Source of the DNA: Chlamydoabsidia padenii
Taxonomy: Eukaryota > Mucoromycota > Mucoromycetes > Mucorales > Cunninghamellaceae
DNA: 64,000 bases
Assembly: GCA_025330725.1 (NCBI GenBank)
Contig: JAIWND010000051.1
Coordinates: 1-64,000 of the forward strand
Direction of reading: 5' to 3'
Shown here: positions 22,595-34,489 of the stretch, in pieces
Layout: each line of letters opens with the position of its first letter
Position numbering within the stretch: position 1 is the stretch's first letter
The notes under the pieces: generated by a model
Databases searched by the model: none
What the model was told of the DNA's origin: nothing
What the model saw: only the letters and a program-made list of their open reading frames with translations
Translations under genes and position numbers: made by a program

Positions 22595-23840
22595 ATGTCT
22601 AAACGAAACTTGAAACGATCAACTATACGTAAACAACAATCAGAAAAGGATAAACTCAAGTTTCTTGATATTCAATCTTCGGCAAGTTCTATTCTTCCTT
22701 CTTCTTTGGAAAAAGCTAACATAATTCTTTACTTACTTGATAGCAATATGGCAAAATGGCACTCTTCCTTGGGGCTATTCAACAACAAGATATCCATTGT
22801 CATCAATACATTAAGATACCTTTGGAACTGATTGGTAAGTAAAAAAAAAAAAAACAGAATAAAAGGACTAGTAACTAATACACTAGTTTGTAGATCTCGC
22901 AGCGGTATTCATTTCTTCGCTTATGAGTGGTAATGAATATCTTTTGGCACTTCCTTCTCCGACCTTGATGACCTCTACACTGGAAACCTATCAAGCCAAT
23001 ATCAAATTTATAAATAAAACGCTAACAAGAGCACAAATCACTTACTCGTCTTTAATCGTCTGTCTCTGGTATATCGATCAATTCTTTGCTCGGCGGCGGC
23101 GACAACAAGTGGATTGTTTGAAATACAGCACAAATTACAACAGTATCAGCAATAAACGACACTCTCCTAATAGTTGGCAAGTCAGGGACTTGTTCATGGC
23201 AAGTATAATCGTAGCAGATAAATACATGTAAGTATGGATTAATGATTGGTTCATATGTTATAACTCATCGTTTTTTGCATGTTTGTTGTTTATTAGGGCG
23301 GACCTCACATGGACTAATGCAGATTGGGCGGACTCGACACAGTATGCTTATTCCTGTCAGGACCTGAATCAACTTGAACGAAGGTTTTTAGATGAAATGG
23401 ATTACTCACTCTTTGTCTCTGAAGAGGATTACTACAACTTTTGCAACTATTTGGAATTCAGGTTACACTTGCGACAGTGTTTAATTGCAACTCAAGGATC
23501 CTCGGTCATGTCACTCTCTTACCACAGTATTAATGTACTCAGTCAACACCTCAATCCGATTTATGTCAAACGTTTGGGACTCTCTTTACGACCCTTTGAT
23601 GCGATGATCCTTTTGGCTAAAACTGCGACCTCGATTTGTATCATGTATGCTGCTACTATTGCTGCTGCTCTCTCTACTGCTTATGTTTGTTATCAGTATT
23701 CCACTTGGGTCGTCACCGTACTATTGGAAACAAAGTTACAAGAACATGCTGTCATGATGGTGGTGGATATGTTGGATATTCCTGGTGGTTTGGATAGTGC
23801 TATATTGGCTTTGCAACACCGAAATTTGTCTTTATACTGA
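22595..23840 (+). CDS. Pho80/Pcl-type cyclin
   Basis: Cyclin of the fungal PHO80-like class that activates a Pho85-type kinase. Four exons, 22595-22681, 22744-22834, 22894-23227 and 23297-23840, give 351 residues in frame. The cyclin box runs from about residue 55: LAAVFISSLMSGNEY, then SSLIVCLWYIDQFFARR, then RDLFMASIIVADKYMADLTWTN and LERRFLDEMDYSLFVSEEDY, which is the Pho80 family core. Intron 1 uses a GC donor (GCAAGT at 22682) with a CTAAC branch point at about 22716; a GT donor in phase is not available. A C-terminal stretch beyond the box is Ala/Thr-rich. The target pathway (phosphate, glycogen, polarity) cannot be told from sequence. Confidence 0.88.
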
Positions 23841-23970
23841 TCATATGTCACATGCTGATGATTGAAATAAAATAAAAAATCCCCGCTTTTTTTTTTATCA
23901 ACCCTTCTTCTTCTTTTCTCTCTCTCTACTTATTTGACAATTCATCGTCTTTTGTCCTTTGATACGAAAT

Positions 23971-25163
23971 ATGGTCAAACGGTCTACAGCATCCTCGGTG
24001 TCATCATCTATTCCATCCACTAGATCCTTCTATCCCAATAAAAATGATAATCAACACCCACAACAACAACAACAACAACAACAACAGCAACAAGACCTTG
24101 AATTACGTCGGATGTTTGCAACTTCTTTAGCCATTGAACGCTTCATAGACAAGCTCAATCGTGGGTCACCAATCAATCTACGACTAGTCACTCTTCCTAT
24201 TTGCAAAGCTTCTGTCAAACGTATACACTCGATGGAAAGTTTTTACTGTCAATCGAAACTATTCCGCTTCCTACTACGAAAAGGACTTTCTCCTGTCTTT
24301 CTCTTTTTGGGAACGACCACTGGTTTGGCTTGGTTTCTTCGACGGTTTTACAATCAACATCGTTACTTGGCTTTGAACTCTTTAGGGGTTCTTTACCCTG
24401 CGTGGCGGTGTTGGCATTTGGTGAAACGATTAGATACACACGGCGAACCTTTAGAGCAACTACAAGAATGTAAATCGTGGCTCACTTACTGGCTAGTATA
24501 TGGCTCACTCCAAGGTAAGAGGATCACACAAAAAGGTAGGTGAATACTAAACATCATCTTTCTTTGCTGTTAGTCCTGGATAATTGGGGATCAGATCTTC
24601 TTCAACTCTTTCCAAACTACAACATTTACAAACTGGTGATTCTCTATTGGGCACAAAGTCCTCATTCAAACGGTGCCACCATGATTTATCGAAAAATCCT
24701 ACAGAAACCCGAAGATGAACACGTCGAACAACCAGATTATTACGATCCTGTAACGACAGACCAACCAACCACACGAAAGTATCCGCCTTTATTCGATAAC
24801 GATGAAGAAGAACTGACACTCACCATAGGACACCCGGGTGATGACGAAGAACAACTAGACGAAGGACGGGTACGAAGCTTCCGGATTATTGATGGCTATA
24901 CACCGACATTGACGACAGAAGAACGTCATACTCCATACGATAGTAGTGTCAGCAGTAGTGGTGATAATAGCCCTCATTTGCCAGGTTATGCATCATCATC
25001 ACCAAACAAGTCTTTGGATTCAACTGACAACATGCACCAACAGGACCAAAAACAGGTAATACGTTTGTGTATGGATAGGATCGATACATAATATATCATC
25101 TCATCAATTTCTTTATAGGGATTTCCCATCCTTGCTCCAATGGAGGCTGACATCGGATGGTAG
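23971..25163 (+). CDS. TB2/DP1/HVA22 (REEP-like) membrane protein
   Basis: Three exons, 23971-24514, 24574-25055 and 25119-25163, encode 356 residues. A poly-Gln run occupies about residues 31-41. The hydrophobic hairpins typical of TB2/DP1/HVA22 proteins start with GVLYPAWRCWH, then SWLTYWLVYGSLQ, VLDNWGSDLLQLFPNYNIYKLV and YWAQSPHSNGATMIYRK. These proteins curve tubular ER membrane (Yop1/REEP family). Compared with Yop1 this one has a longer N-terminus and a long acidic Ser/Pro-rich C-terminal tail, so it is nearer the REEP1-4-like or plant HVA22-long forms than Yop1 itself. The short last exon (14 codons) follows a TAG acceptor and is less certain than the rest. Confidence 0.85.
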
Positions 25164-25390
25164 TTTAGTATGTATGCTCATTAGTATAGAAAGTAGTCCC
25201 CCTCCTCTTTTTTTTTTTTTGGTTGTAACCTTCACTTTTGTCACATATAAATATATATTATACCTTAGGTATCTTTATCTGTTAAATCGAATCCCCCTTC
25301 ATTCCTTTATCCACTTATCACCTTACTTTTATATTTACCTTCTTATAATTTCAATAAACTGTACTATCTTCTTTATTCTCTCTCTCTCTC

Positions 25391-25391
<1 letters not shown>

Positions 25392-25439
<48 letters not shown>
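25392..25439. repeat. Poly(A) tract, about 48 bases
   Basis: A run preceded by a (TC)n stretch, between the HVA22-type gene and the tRNA. No open frame or flanking duplication suggests a retroposed copy. Confidence 0.75.
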
Positions 25440-25443
<4 letters not shown>

Positions 25444-25560
25444 AGTATAACGTTGTTCAATAAAGGCGCAGCTGACCAATTACAAGTGAGTATTTAAATC
25501 ACGTGACATTTTTATAAAACGTGATTTATATAGCACATAGCAGTTTAATTTTCAGTTCTG

Positions 25561-25632
25561 TCCCGTATGGTCTAGTGGCTAGGATCCGGCGCTTTCACCG
25601 CCGTGGCCGGGGTTCGATTCCCCGTGTGGGAA
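25561..25632 (+). tRNA. tRNA-Glu (anticodon UUC)
   Basis: A 72-base cloverleaf without intron. The acceptor stem pairs TCCCGTA with TGTGGGA (two G-U pairs), discriminator A. The anticodon loop CTTTCACC gives UUC. The A box TGGTCTAGTGGCTAGG and B box GGTTCGATTCC are intact. A short T-run 9 bases downstream can end polymerase III transcription. It stands alone in a 1.7-kb spacer. Confidence 0.95.
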
Positions 25633-26847
25633 CATACCTTTTACATTTTGTCTCCGTCTAGCGGCGTTTGAAAAAGTTTCCAAATCGAGGTTTTGATCCT
25701 GTTGCGGGTGTGTAGAGGTTGTTACGGCTAAACTTGGGTAGTAGAAGTAGGTTTTGTTTTATATAAAAGTAGTGAGCACTAGAATCCTTTGGTAAGATTC
25801 AACCTTCAAGATGTACTTGAATGTACTTCGTAATTTAAGAGGAAAAGAAAAAGATCGACCGAGGCAAATCGGAATTGGAAAATAAAATAAAAAGAGGCTG
25901 TTGTTCCAAAGAATAAGCAATAAAAACAATAGTTACACTTGTTAAGTAACTTGATAGTAAGAGAGGTAGCTTGCAATAAAGACGTTTTGATTTGTATTGA
26001 AGTTTTTCATTAAAAGAGAAAAAAAGAAATGAATTCAATTTGAATTGATGTGATATTTATACTATTTGTGAATTCAGGGGTAAGGGTGACCAAAAAATAG
26101 ATATTGACTAGGATAGCCATAAGATAGAAATTGGCGAGGGTTGAATTTTGGTGCCCCGATTGAAAAGTATTTCCAGAACCCGAACAGTTCAAATACTGTT
26201 GGAGGTCAAAAACCTCATTCCCAACAAGGTAGATTGAGTGTTTGAATATATATAAACAGGTATTGGTTTGAGAATGCAATGAGTACCAGGACTTTAAGAT
26301 GTTTTTCTTATTTTTTATTTTTTTGTAGTATAAGGCGGGGCCATATCCAATTTAGAAAATCAGGATTTGAAAATGACTCTTGGGCCTTTGGGGCTATAAA
26401 AAGATGACAGGTAAAGTAAAATAACTCTTTAAAGAATTACTATAAAGTTTTTATTGAATAAAAGCATTAAAATACTCATTATATGGTTCATGGAAAAGTT
26501 CATTGTGAAGTACCCCCTGGATGGATCAAAGGTATAATTGAAACACCGACAATAGTCGAGGAGGTGGACTGATAGTGGATTCCATAACAGTTCCTGTATT
26601 TCGAAAATACATTGAGTTGTCACTTTAACTATTCATGTGAAGTGATGACTAGGGTGCTATCGCACATTATGTAAAGATTTCAAAGAGTCGTATCAGAAAA
26701 AACCAAATTGGAAAACATCAGCCAATCACATTACGGGCCTGATATCAGAGTTCCCGCTCCACTTTTTTTTTTTCTTCTTTTTTTTTTTTTTTTTTTTCTG
26801 CTTCTCTTTCGTTCATTTCTTCTCAAAAACAACAACAATCACAAAGA
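25633..26847. other. Spacer between tRNA-Glu and CDC12
   Basis: No supportable exon on either strand. It holds an imperfect promoter word (CAGGATTTGAAAATG at 26361) and a pyrimidine-rich leader directly before the septin start. Confidence 0.5.
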
Positions 26848-28488
26848 ATGGCTCCAGTGAATGTGTCGTCTGGTGGGATTGGTATTGCTAACTTGCCTAA
26901 TCAAAAACACAGGATAGCTACCAACCGTGGGGTCAACTATACTATCATGGTATGCGGTAAGTATGGTTTATCATCTTTATCGTTAGTTTGAACGTATGTG
27001 TTTTGTTATATATTTGACATCAAGCTAAACCTCACTCTTTTTTTTTTATTCATTCTTAATCTTCTTCTTTTTGAATAGGTGAATCTGGCGTGGGGAAGAC
27101 TACCTTCATCAATACACTCTTTACTACCACCATCAAGGATTACAAGGATCCTTCCAAACGCCATGAAAAACAGTTAGGTCAAACAGTGGAAATTGAAATC
27201 ACCAAAGCAGGTAATATGTATATGTATATCAGGTTTATAAGGTACTGATACTAACTTTTTTTATGTCTTTTTAATAGAACTGGAGGAAAAGATGTTTAAA
27301 GTGAAACTCAATGTGATCGACACTCCTGGATTTGGCGACTATGTGAACAACTACGATAGCTGGTCACCTATATCTGACTTTATTGATGAAGGATACGACC
27401 AATATCTGCGCCAGGAAGAACAGCCAAAACGTAATGGGATCATTGACATGCGGGTCCATGCTTGTTTATACTTTATTCGTCCTTCTGGTCATGGGTAAGT
27501 GTAGAAAATGATCTTTATAGGGTTAGAGGAGGGGGGGTAGGATGACTGAAAAATACATGCGCTTGACTTTTTTTTTTCATTTAGATTGAAACCATTGGAT
27601 ATAGAAATGATGAAACGTCTTGGGTATAGGGTGAACTTGATTCCAGTGATTGCCAAAGCGGATACTTTGACACCCAAGGATTTGGCCATCTTCAAGCAAC
27701 GCATTCGGGATGTGATCAAGGCACAAAACATTCAAATTTACTCATCACCTGTTGATAGTGAAGACGAACAAGTGACTCTACAAAACCAAAGTATCTTGGA
27801 CGCTATGCCATTCTCTATTATTGGATCTACGGAACTGGTCAACACTGCAGATGGTCGTCAAGTCAAGGGCCGTGCTTATTCTTGGGGGGTGGCCGAAGTC
27901 GAAAACGAACAACATTGTGATTTCAAGAAACTTCGAAACTTGTTGATTCGCTCCCATATGCTGGATCTTATCTCTACCACCGAAGAAACCCATTATGAAA
28001 ACTATCGACAAAGGGAAATGGATAATAGGAAATATGGTGAATCAAAGCAAGTACAAAACAACAACAACAACAACAACAACTGGTTATTATTATTATAAAG
28101 TCGGATTGTTACTAACTCTTATTACAACCTCTAGGGCCAAGAAATATGAAAATCCCAAGCACCGTGAAAAGGAAGATGCTTTGCGAAAAGTCTTTACTGA
28201 ACAAGTCCGCCAAGAAGAAAATCGATTCCGACAATGGGAACAACAGGTAAAACAGAAGAAGAAGATTTTTTTTTTTTTTTTTTTTTTTATTAAAAAAAAA
28301 AGAGGGTAATAGTGGCAGTGACAATGTGATGCTCATTCATGGTTTGATATTACATATAGCTTATTACTGAACGTGATCGACTCAACAAAGACCTGGAAAG
28401 TCAACACGCTCAAATCAAGGCACTGGAAAATGAATTGGACCAACTTTATCATCATCATCAACAAGGTCGTGGATCGATCAGACGATAG
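26848..28488 (+). CDS. CDC12: Septin, Cdc12 class
   Basis: GTP-binding septin that forms filaments and rings at the cell cortex and septum. Six exons, 26848-26956, 27079-27210, 27278-27494, 27585-28046, 28135-28246 and 28360-28488, give 386 residues. The opening GIGIANLPNQKH is characteristic of the Cdc12/AspC class. G1 is GESGVGKT, G3 DTPGFGD and G4 AKAD. The septin unique element includes CDFKKLRNLLIRSHM. The C-terminus is a predicted coiled coil (QVRQEENRFRQWEQQ onward). Intron 4 starts with GC (GCAAGT at 28047) and contains a CAA repeat; only this donor restores AAG GCC and the reading frame. It would pair with other septins in hetero-oligomers. Confidence 0.94.
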
Positions 28489-28935
28489 ATTACCTCCCTC
28501 TCTACTTGTCCACTTTGTCTTTTAGCATTAATTAAATGTACTGTACTCCTCCACACCCCTTTTTATTATTGTAATCCTGTCACTTATTTATTCGTACACG
28601 TCTACTGTTTTACTCATAAACTACCATTATATATACATTATCTCTCTTTAATCAAGCTTTATAAACCATTGTCTCTTTTTTTTTTTTTTTACTTGTCCAA
28701 ATGATTCCTTTTTATTTTATTTTATTCAATCATCCGCCTTGCATATACTATAATCACTAATAGAAGACATGATAAGATGGCGATATGTTGCTACTTTGTA
28801 GTCCCACCCCCACTCCATATACAATAGGTCAGATAAATATATACCATATCAGTGTTTTTATTAATTAATCAAGATACATAATCAACAATACTACTAATAA
28901 ACTAAATACTATTATAAGGGGATATGATGGATATA
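28489..28935. other. Convergent spacer after CDC12
   Basis: A/T-rich 3' flanks of two converging genes, with a T-run near 28677-28690. No gene seen. Confidence 0.5.
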
Positions 28936-30779
28936 TCAGACAGCGTGATAATAGCGATCGTTTTGCCTTGTCGACATCGAAGGATGAATGGGTGGTAATT
29001 CACGATTGGGTGGTGGTAGTGGTGGTGGAGAAGCCGAGATTGATCGAAGATCATAATTTGATGTAGGCAGAGGTGGTGGAGTCAAAGATGAGTTGTATCT
29101 GTCTCCCGAGGTGTTGTTGACGCCATAATAATCCACAGCAGAGGCATAGGATAGAGTGGTGTTGGTTTTGCTATTGTTGTTGTTGTTGTTGTTTGGATGG
29201 AGCATGGAAAAAGAGACAGATTCTTTACCGAAAGGATCATTGATGGAAACCACGTTGGATCGTTGTTGATGAGGATGGTGATGGTTGAATTCATCCACCG
29301 GAGAGGAAGGTGACATGTACACAAGTTCCGTGTCGTCGTGTCTAGTTAAAACCCTGGTGCTATCGGTCCGATATACTTTGTTGTTATTGTTGTTGTTATG
29401 GTTAAAGTATTGGGCCTTTGTTGGAGACATGGGTTCGTCTTTTGTCGTTGTGTGATCCGTTGTCCTTTTATTTCCTTCTACCGACACTCGTACAGGATGG
29501 AAGATACTGATCTAGAAGGGGCATAATAGGTGAGATAGGGAGAGAGTGAGTTTATATTTTGATGACCTTACAATAATGAGCCAAAGGAAGATAGTACTGA
29601 TATTGGTGTTGCATATCAATAAATCAGCAGCAAACTTGTGCGAGTTGACGAGCTTGGTAGTTGTGAATCCATCAATACATAAAATAAGCATACTGCCACC
29701 AAATGCAACAAGAGCCATCGATAAGAGAAGATTCATATCACGAAAGTAAGCCAACCTTTCCGTTACTTGTCGATCTATCTTTTTTCCATTTCCTGTTGAC
29801 GCCTTTATCAGTCTGTTGAATCGTATGTGGTTTCGGAATCCCAAAAGTGCAACAATCAATACTAAATGTTAGAGGAAGAAAGAGGTGAGAAATAAAAATA
29901 AAAAAAATATTTTAAAAAAGTAAAAATTAAAATCCCGCTTGAGCGTATTAATTGATGGCCTTACTTTCACAGGAATATGCTGTTTGAGGAACGACTTCTT
30001 CTAGATCGGTATGCTTATAAAAGTATTGTAGAATAGGAAACATAGCAATAGTGGAAATTGACCTACGTATTGTATCGATGATGATGATGGTTACAACCAG
30101 TATTCTTTTCTTATTCCTTTCTACTCACCACACAATATATATCGTGAATTCCCTCGAGCTCATGAACGTATGCTTTGCGACCACGTTGGACAGATAATTC
30201 CAAAAACATTGCAACAAAAGAAGAATACTAACTTGTAATGAAAACGTGACACATTGTATATAATTCATGATCTATTTGAAAGCTTATTAACCGAGGATCC
30301 ACGCATAATATATACACTTTACCTCGATTGGATTCTGATTACTAGGAGCCCATGCTTGAAATGGTTTACCAATAATCACACCAGGTGCCACTTGTATGAA
30401 ACCTTCTGTGTATTTGATATAAGTGCAAAGGAAATCTATATATGTAACATATAAAGGTTAAAGCAATGCAAAGCAAAAAAAAAAAAAAAATGCAGCGGAG
30501 TTTCGACCATTTTAGGAAACCCACTTTCCATCGGTCCATCAACCCCGTTCAATCATCCAATCACCCTACCCTACTTTATACCTACCCCACGAAGCTTGTG
30601 CTATCATCAATAAAAACATAAACCAGGTAACGATACTTCGAAGTTCTCCATTGATGACCCTTCTTGGTGATAGACATTTGAATCCATCCGCTTGCCACAT
30701 GCGCATCAATAGGAACGCCGTCAAATATATTTCTTGAGCATCTCTTTCTATTTCATCCAAACCATTACCGAGATTTAGT
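28936..30779 (-). CDS. Multi-pass membrane protein with long disordered tail (possible 7TM receptor), 5' end unresolved
   Basis: Five exons fit together by phase: 30779-30582, 30227-30129, 30062-29965, 29861-29572 and 29511-28936. They give hydrophobic segments IVTWFMFLLMIAQASWG, ILLLLQCFWNYL, FTIYIVWSISTIAMFPILQ, ILIVALLGF, MNLLLSMALVAFGGSMLIL and ICNTNISTIFLWLIISIF, so at least five or six membrane passes. A basic stretch (FRNHIRFNRLIKA) lies between two of them. A hydrophilic tail of about 180 residues, rich in Asn, Pro and His, follows. The arrangement recalls a fungal 7TM receptor, but no family signature is seen. The first coding exon lies upstream, somewhere in 30790-30960, where TTTACTCGACACCAGCGACT could be part of it. 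The exon 1 donor in use is GTATAA at 30581, chosen by phase. Confidence 0.6.
29930..29937 (-). promoter_or_regulatory. CGGGATTT element inside membrane-protein intron
   Basis: AAATCCCG on the plus strand, in the intron between exons ending 29965 and starting 29861. It is in the sense orientation of the gene and could mark an internal start site. Confidence 0.3.
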
Positions 30780-31916
30780 CTTTAGTTGGTGGATATGTGT
30801 GTTTTTTTGTTTGTTCATCTGTTCTTACGAAGATAGGAAAAGTCGCTGGTGTCGAGTAAACAAAAAGAGTGAGTATGTAAGATCTTTGATCTTTGTATCA
30901 GTTCCTCACCTCAGATGGGTCATCGTTCCAGGACTAACATAAAAGAAAAAGAGTGAAGAAAAAGAACACACATGATATCGAATAGTCTTTTTTAAAAAAC
31001 AAAATGTATTTATTTAGTGCAACGTGCAACGATTTACTTTCATTGGTATTTGGAGGACTTCCATTCAGGGACCATATAAGATAATTAAGCTCCATCAAAG
31101 TTTAAAGCCCGCTTATGCTTATTTCGCTGGATCCTTTTTTCAAATGGAATAGCAAAAAAAAGCCTTTTTGAGTTTTATGTTAGGTTTATCTGGATTAAAA
31201 TCATAACGATGAAAGGGTCCTCGAATCAGAGCCTGCCGAGTAGAATCGCCATTCATGCCAGCGGGTGTTAAAATAAAAACTCCGATAAATTCAGAGATGT
31301 GCTAAGACCAATATGGTTTGTCCAGGAGCACCTTCTCTTTTTCGTTACATTGAACATAGTTAAAGTCCCGCCGATCGTTGGATCATTTCAAACACCCTGT
31401 ATACAAAAAAGGACCGATTTTTTTTTATGTGCGCTCATTGAAAAAAAGCCGAGGAATGGGGCTTCCATGGTATTGTCAAAGTATACGACCCCTCATTTTT
31501 TTTTTTTTTGTCGGATAAACTGATATCGTGAGCTTATCAAGCCTGTGAACACAAAACCATTTCTTGCATCAAAATCGAGAAATGATCGACATCCTCATTT
31601 TACGTACGATACAGAAAGATGGATCTTGATTGGTCTTGTAAATGTGATTCTACTCTTGTGGGTGGGACTAGAGGGGGCGGATTAGAAAAATGTTCTTAAA
31701 AGTATTAACAGTGAATTTAAGAGGCAAGATAGTATAGACGTGTATTGTGGCTTTTGCATCATAAGGGCCAATGTGATAGTCATACATATAATGTGAACAA
31801 TCTGTATATCCAATCAATATAATGTTTCCCTTTCATAACCAAGATGCAAAGTGGGAAACTCACCTTATAAGATCCACAACGCTGGGTTCAGCTATAAATA
31901 GAGCTAAAACCAATGG

Positions 31917-31950
31917 CGGGATTTCAAAACGGGATTTCAAAACGGGATTT
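31917..31950 (+). repeat. Three tandem copies of the CGGGATTT element, 13-base period
   Basis: CGGGATTT starts at 31917, 31930 and 31943, with the spacer CAAAA repeated exactly. It is the only tandem array of the element in the window, 820-853 bases upstream of the velvet gene start. Confidence 0.7.
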
Positions 31951-32530
31951 CAAATTATTCTGTCAATGCAGCATTTTCCTGGATCCCTATCTCCTGAAAG
32001 GGGTTGAGAGGGGGGGAGGGGAGGGAAAGAAGGTTCTTTCATCCCATATGTAATAAAAAAAAAAAAAGATCCGTCTGACGTTTAATATAATCACATGGAT
32101 GCGATTTCATAAACATTGAAAACTCTGCAAGTAATTCATGTTTCGTAAAATCAAAAAGCATGGAGCGGATCTATTGGCGAGATAAATGGTAAGTGGATAC
32201 CAAATCCAGATGAAATCACCCACATATTCGGGGTTCCCTTTTTGTTCCTAGCTCTGCTGTGATTGATTATAGGTCATATGTACAACTTTTTTTTTTGTTC
32301 ACAACAGGATGGTTGCAGGAACTGGAGGATCATTTGTCTTTTTCCAACAGAAACTATGCTTTTTATGTATCGCATATAATAGAAGAGGAAGGAGAAAGAT
32401 ATGCTCAAGAAGGGGAAAGGTCGGGAAAAAAAAAGAAGAGAAGGGGAAGATGCCCCCAAACAGGGCATAGCATTCTTTTTCGTTTTCGGAAACGAAGTTT
32501 ATTTGATGTCTATTTTTTTTTTTGACCCAG

Positions 32531-32538
32531 CGGGATTT
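32531..32538 (+). promoter_or_regulatory. CGGGATTT element upstream of the velvet gene
   Basis: Exact copy (GCGGGATTTAAAATG), 239 bases before the velvet ATG, same orientation. Confidence 0.5.
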
Positions 32539-32769
32539 AAAATGATCAGCATAGGAAATCGACCCAGGAGCTTGGTGCACTTTTTTCTCTTTCTTTCCTC
32601 TTTACTTCACTTTTATATGCCTTTCCTCCATTAACTTGCTTCCATTCACTCATTACTTTAATATAATATCCCAAAAGTTAGCTCTATATCTCCTTCGATC
32701 TTGTATTATCCATCACCCCCCTTCATTTACTCTCATTCTTATCCTTTAATAGATCGTGTTGTCGACATT

Positions 32770-33606
32770 ATGAAACCATCCGTCGGGCCTATTCCTCACA
32801 AGTAAGTCATAAAACACTTGGTAATGAACAAAAAGAATACTAAAAAACAGTCTTTTTCTTTTTTTTGTAATAGATATCAACTGAAAATAATACAGCAGCC
32901 AAGTAAAGCCAGATTATGTAGCTTCAGGGAAAAAGGTAAAGTATTGTCGAAACCTAGAAATACATAATTACTTCTTCTCATAAACTGACAACTATTAAAC
33001 CGTTTACTCTTCAGTCGATCGTAGGCCGATTGATCCGCCTCCTATTGTCCAACTTTATTGTACCTGTCATCGGCATCAACATCAAAATGACCAATGGTAA
33101 GTCTATATTCCTATTTACTTATGGAATAACCCGTGTTACTCACCCATTTGTTTGTTATTCTCATGCAATTCACGATAAAGCCAACACGACTTTTTACACA
33201 ATCCTTACTTTTTCCTGTACGCCAACCTGACAAGTACCACCGACGACGCGGATTTGTATATACATCATGGACATCGTACTACAGCTGGGGCAGTTGTCCA
33301 ATCACTCCATAAACTAAAGGATCCTGACAACAAAGGTAACTATGTGCGTGTGGTGTACAAGTGTGTATGCATGCTACTTTGGCGCGATGTGGGCTGTAAT
33401 ATATAAAGTAGCTCAGCGTACTTTATATTGTTACCTAAACCATTACTAATTTGACCCTTTGTTATTTATATAGATGGTGGCTTCTTTATCTTTGCTGATA
33501 TCAGTGTGCGATTGGAAGGAAACTATCGACTCAAGTTTACCTTGTTTGAAATAGTTGGGTAAGTACATGGATGTGCGTTACTTTCGCCGTCGGTAGGCTA
33601 AAAGGA

Positions 33607-33654
<48 letters not shown>

Positions 33655-34416
33655 AAACTCTGATCCCACCTTTTATCCTATACTTTTACAATCTAGCGAT
33701 CAAGTACAACGTTGGGTGTCCGTGATCTCTGATCCATTTACGGTGTACTCCCCGAAATGTAAGACTCTTCTTCCTTACCACCTTTGATCTAACATAATGC
33801 TAACACATACTCATCTATGCTACCCTTTATAGATTTCCCGGGCATGTCAGGTATGTACAGTGCACCAAATTGAAACCTGTCAGTGACTGAAAAAGGAAAC
33901 TAACACTAATTATTTTACTATGATAATTGATTAGAATCGTCTCTTCTGACGAAATCATTCTCTGACCAAGGTGTACGGATCAGAATACGAAAGGATACAA
34001 GGACAGTAACGTAAGTAGATGAAATATCACCAAATGAAGGGGGGGGGGAAGCAGCATGTCAGGGATCATACATATACTTAACCTCATTCTCTTTTCTTAT
34101 ATAGGAAACGTCAAAAATTGGAAAGCGATCACATCAAAAACGAAGAAGATTTGGAATCCGAAAAAAGTCCTAGCTCACCATTGATAGTACCACATCTGTC
34201 AACCTCTTCAACAACAACATCAAGAACATCATCCAGTGCCAGTATCAGCACAGCAACCATTCCAGCACCAGTGCGATCATCGGCCATGTCTATGCAGAAT
34301 ATATTATCCCCACCCTCTTACGATAGTCATGATTTTTATACTACACGTACCCTTCCTCCTCCTACCCGCCTTTTATCACATCATCTTCCCCCTGTTTTAC
34401 CACTTCCATTCCCAAA

Positions 34417-34452
<36 letters not shown>

Positions 34453-34489
34453 TACTATTACAACTACATCATCATCTTCTTTATCATAA
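32770..34489 (+). CDS. Velvet-family transcription regulator
   Basis: DNA-binding velvet factor, a regulator of development and secondary metabolism in fungi. Nine small exons, 32770-32801, 32874-32935, 33015-33096, 33181-33335, 33474-33558, 33697-33758, 33833-33850, 33935-34010 and 34105-34489, encode 318 residues. The velvet domain covers about residues 10-215: [30 protein letters not shown] (signature), [31 protein letters not shown], then FTVYSPKYFPGMSESSLLTK. The tail is Ser/Thr/Pro-rich with no second domain, so it is a short velvet protein like VelB or VosA rather than VeA. Exon 7 is only 18 bases. Intron 5 contains a run of about 45 T. MCM1 lies directly downstream on the same strand. 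Confidence 0.92.
33609..33653. repeat. Poly(T) tract in velvet intron 5
   Basis: About 45 T on the sense strand within a 138-base intron, some 40 bases before the acceptor. Confidence 0.8.

Larger units (their letters stand above)
30960..32769. other. Spacer upstream of the velvet gene
   Basis: About 1.8 kb with short open frames only and no protein-like one. It holds the triple promoter word at 31917 and a single one at 32531, and a pyrimidine-rich leader before the velvet start. Confidence 0.5.

Noticed and set aside
22682..22743. Reading straight through to give a short protein ending at 22831
   Set aside because: That frame leaves the cyclin box without its first helix. The GC-AG intron restores the conserved LAAVFISSLMSGNEY frame.
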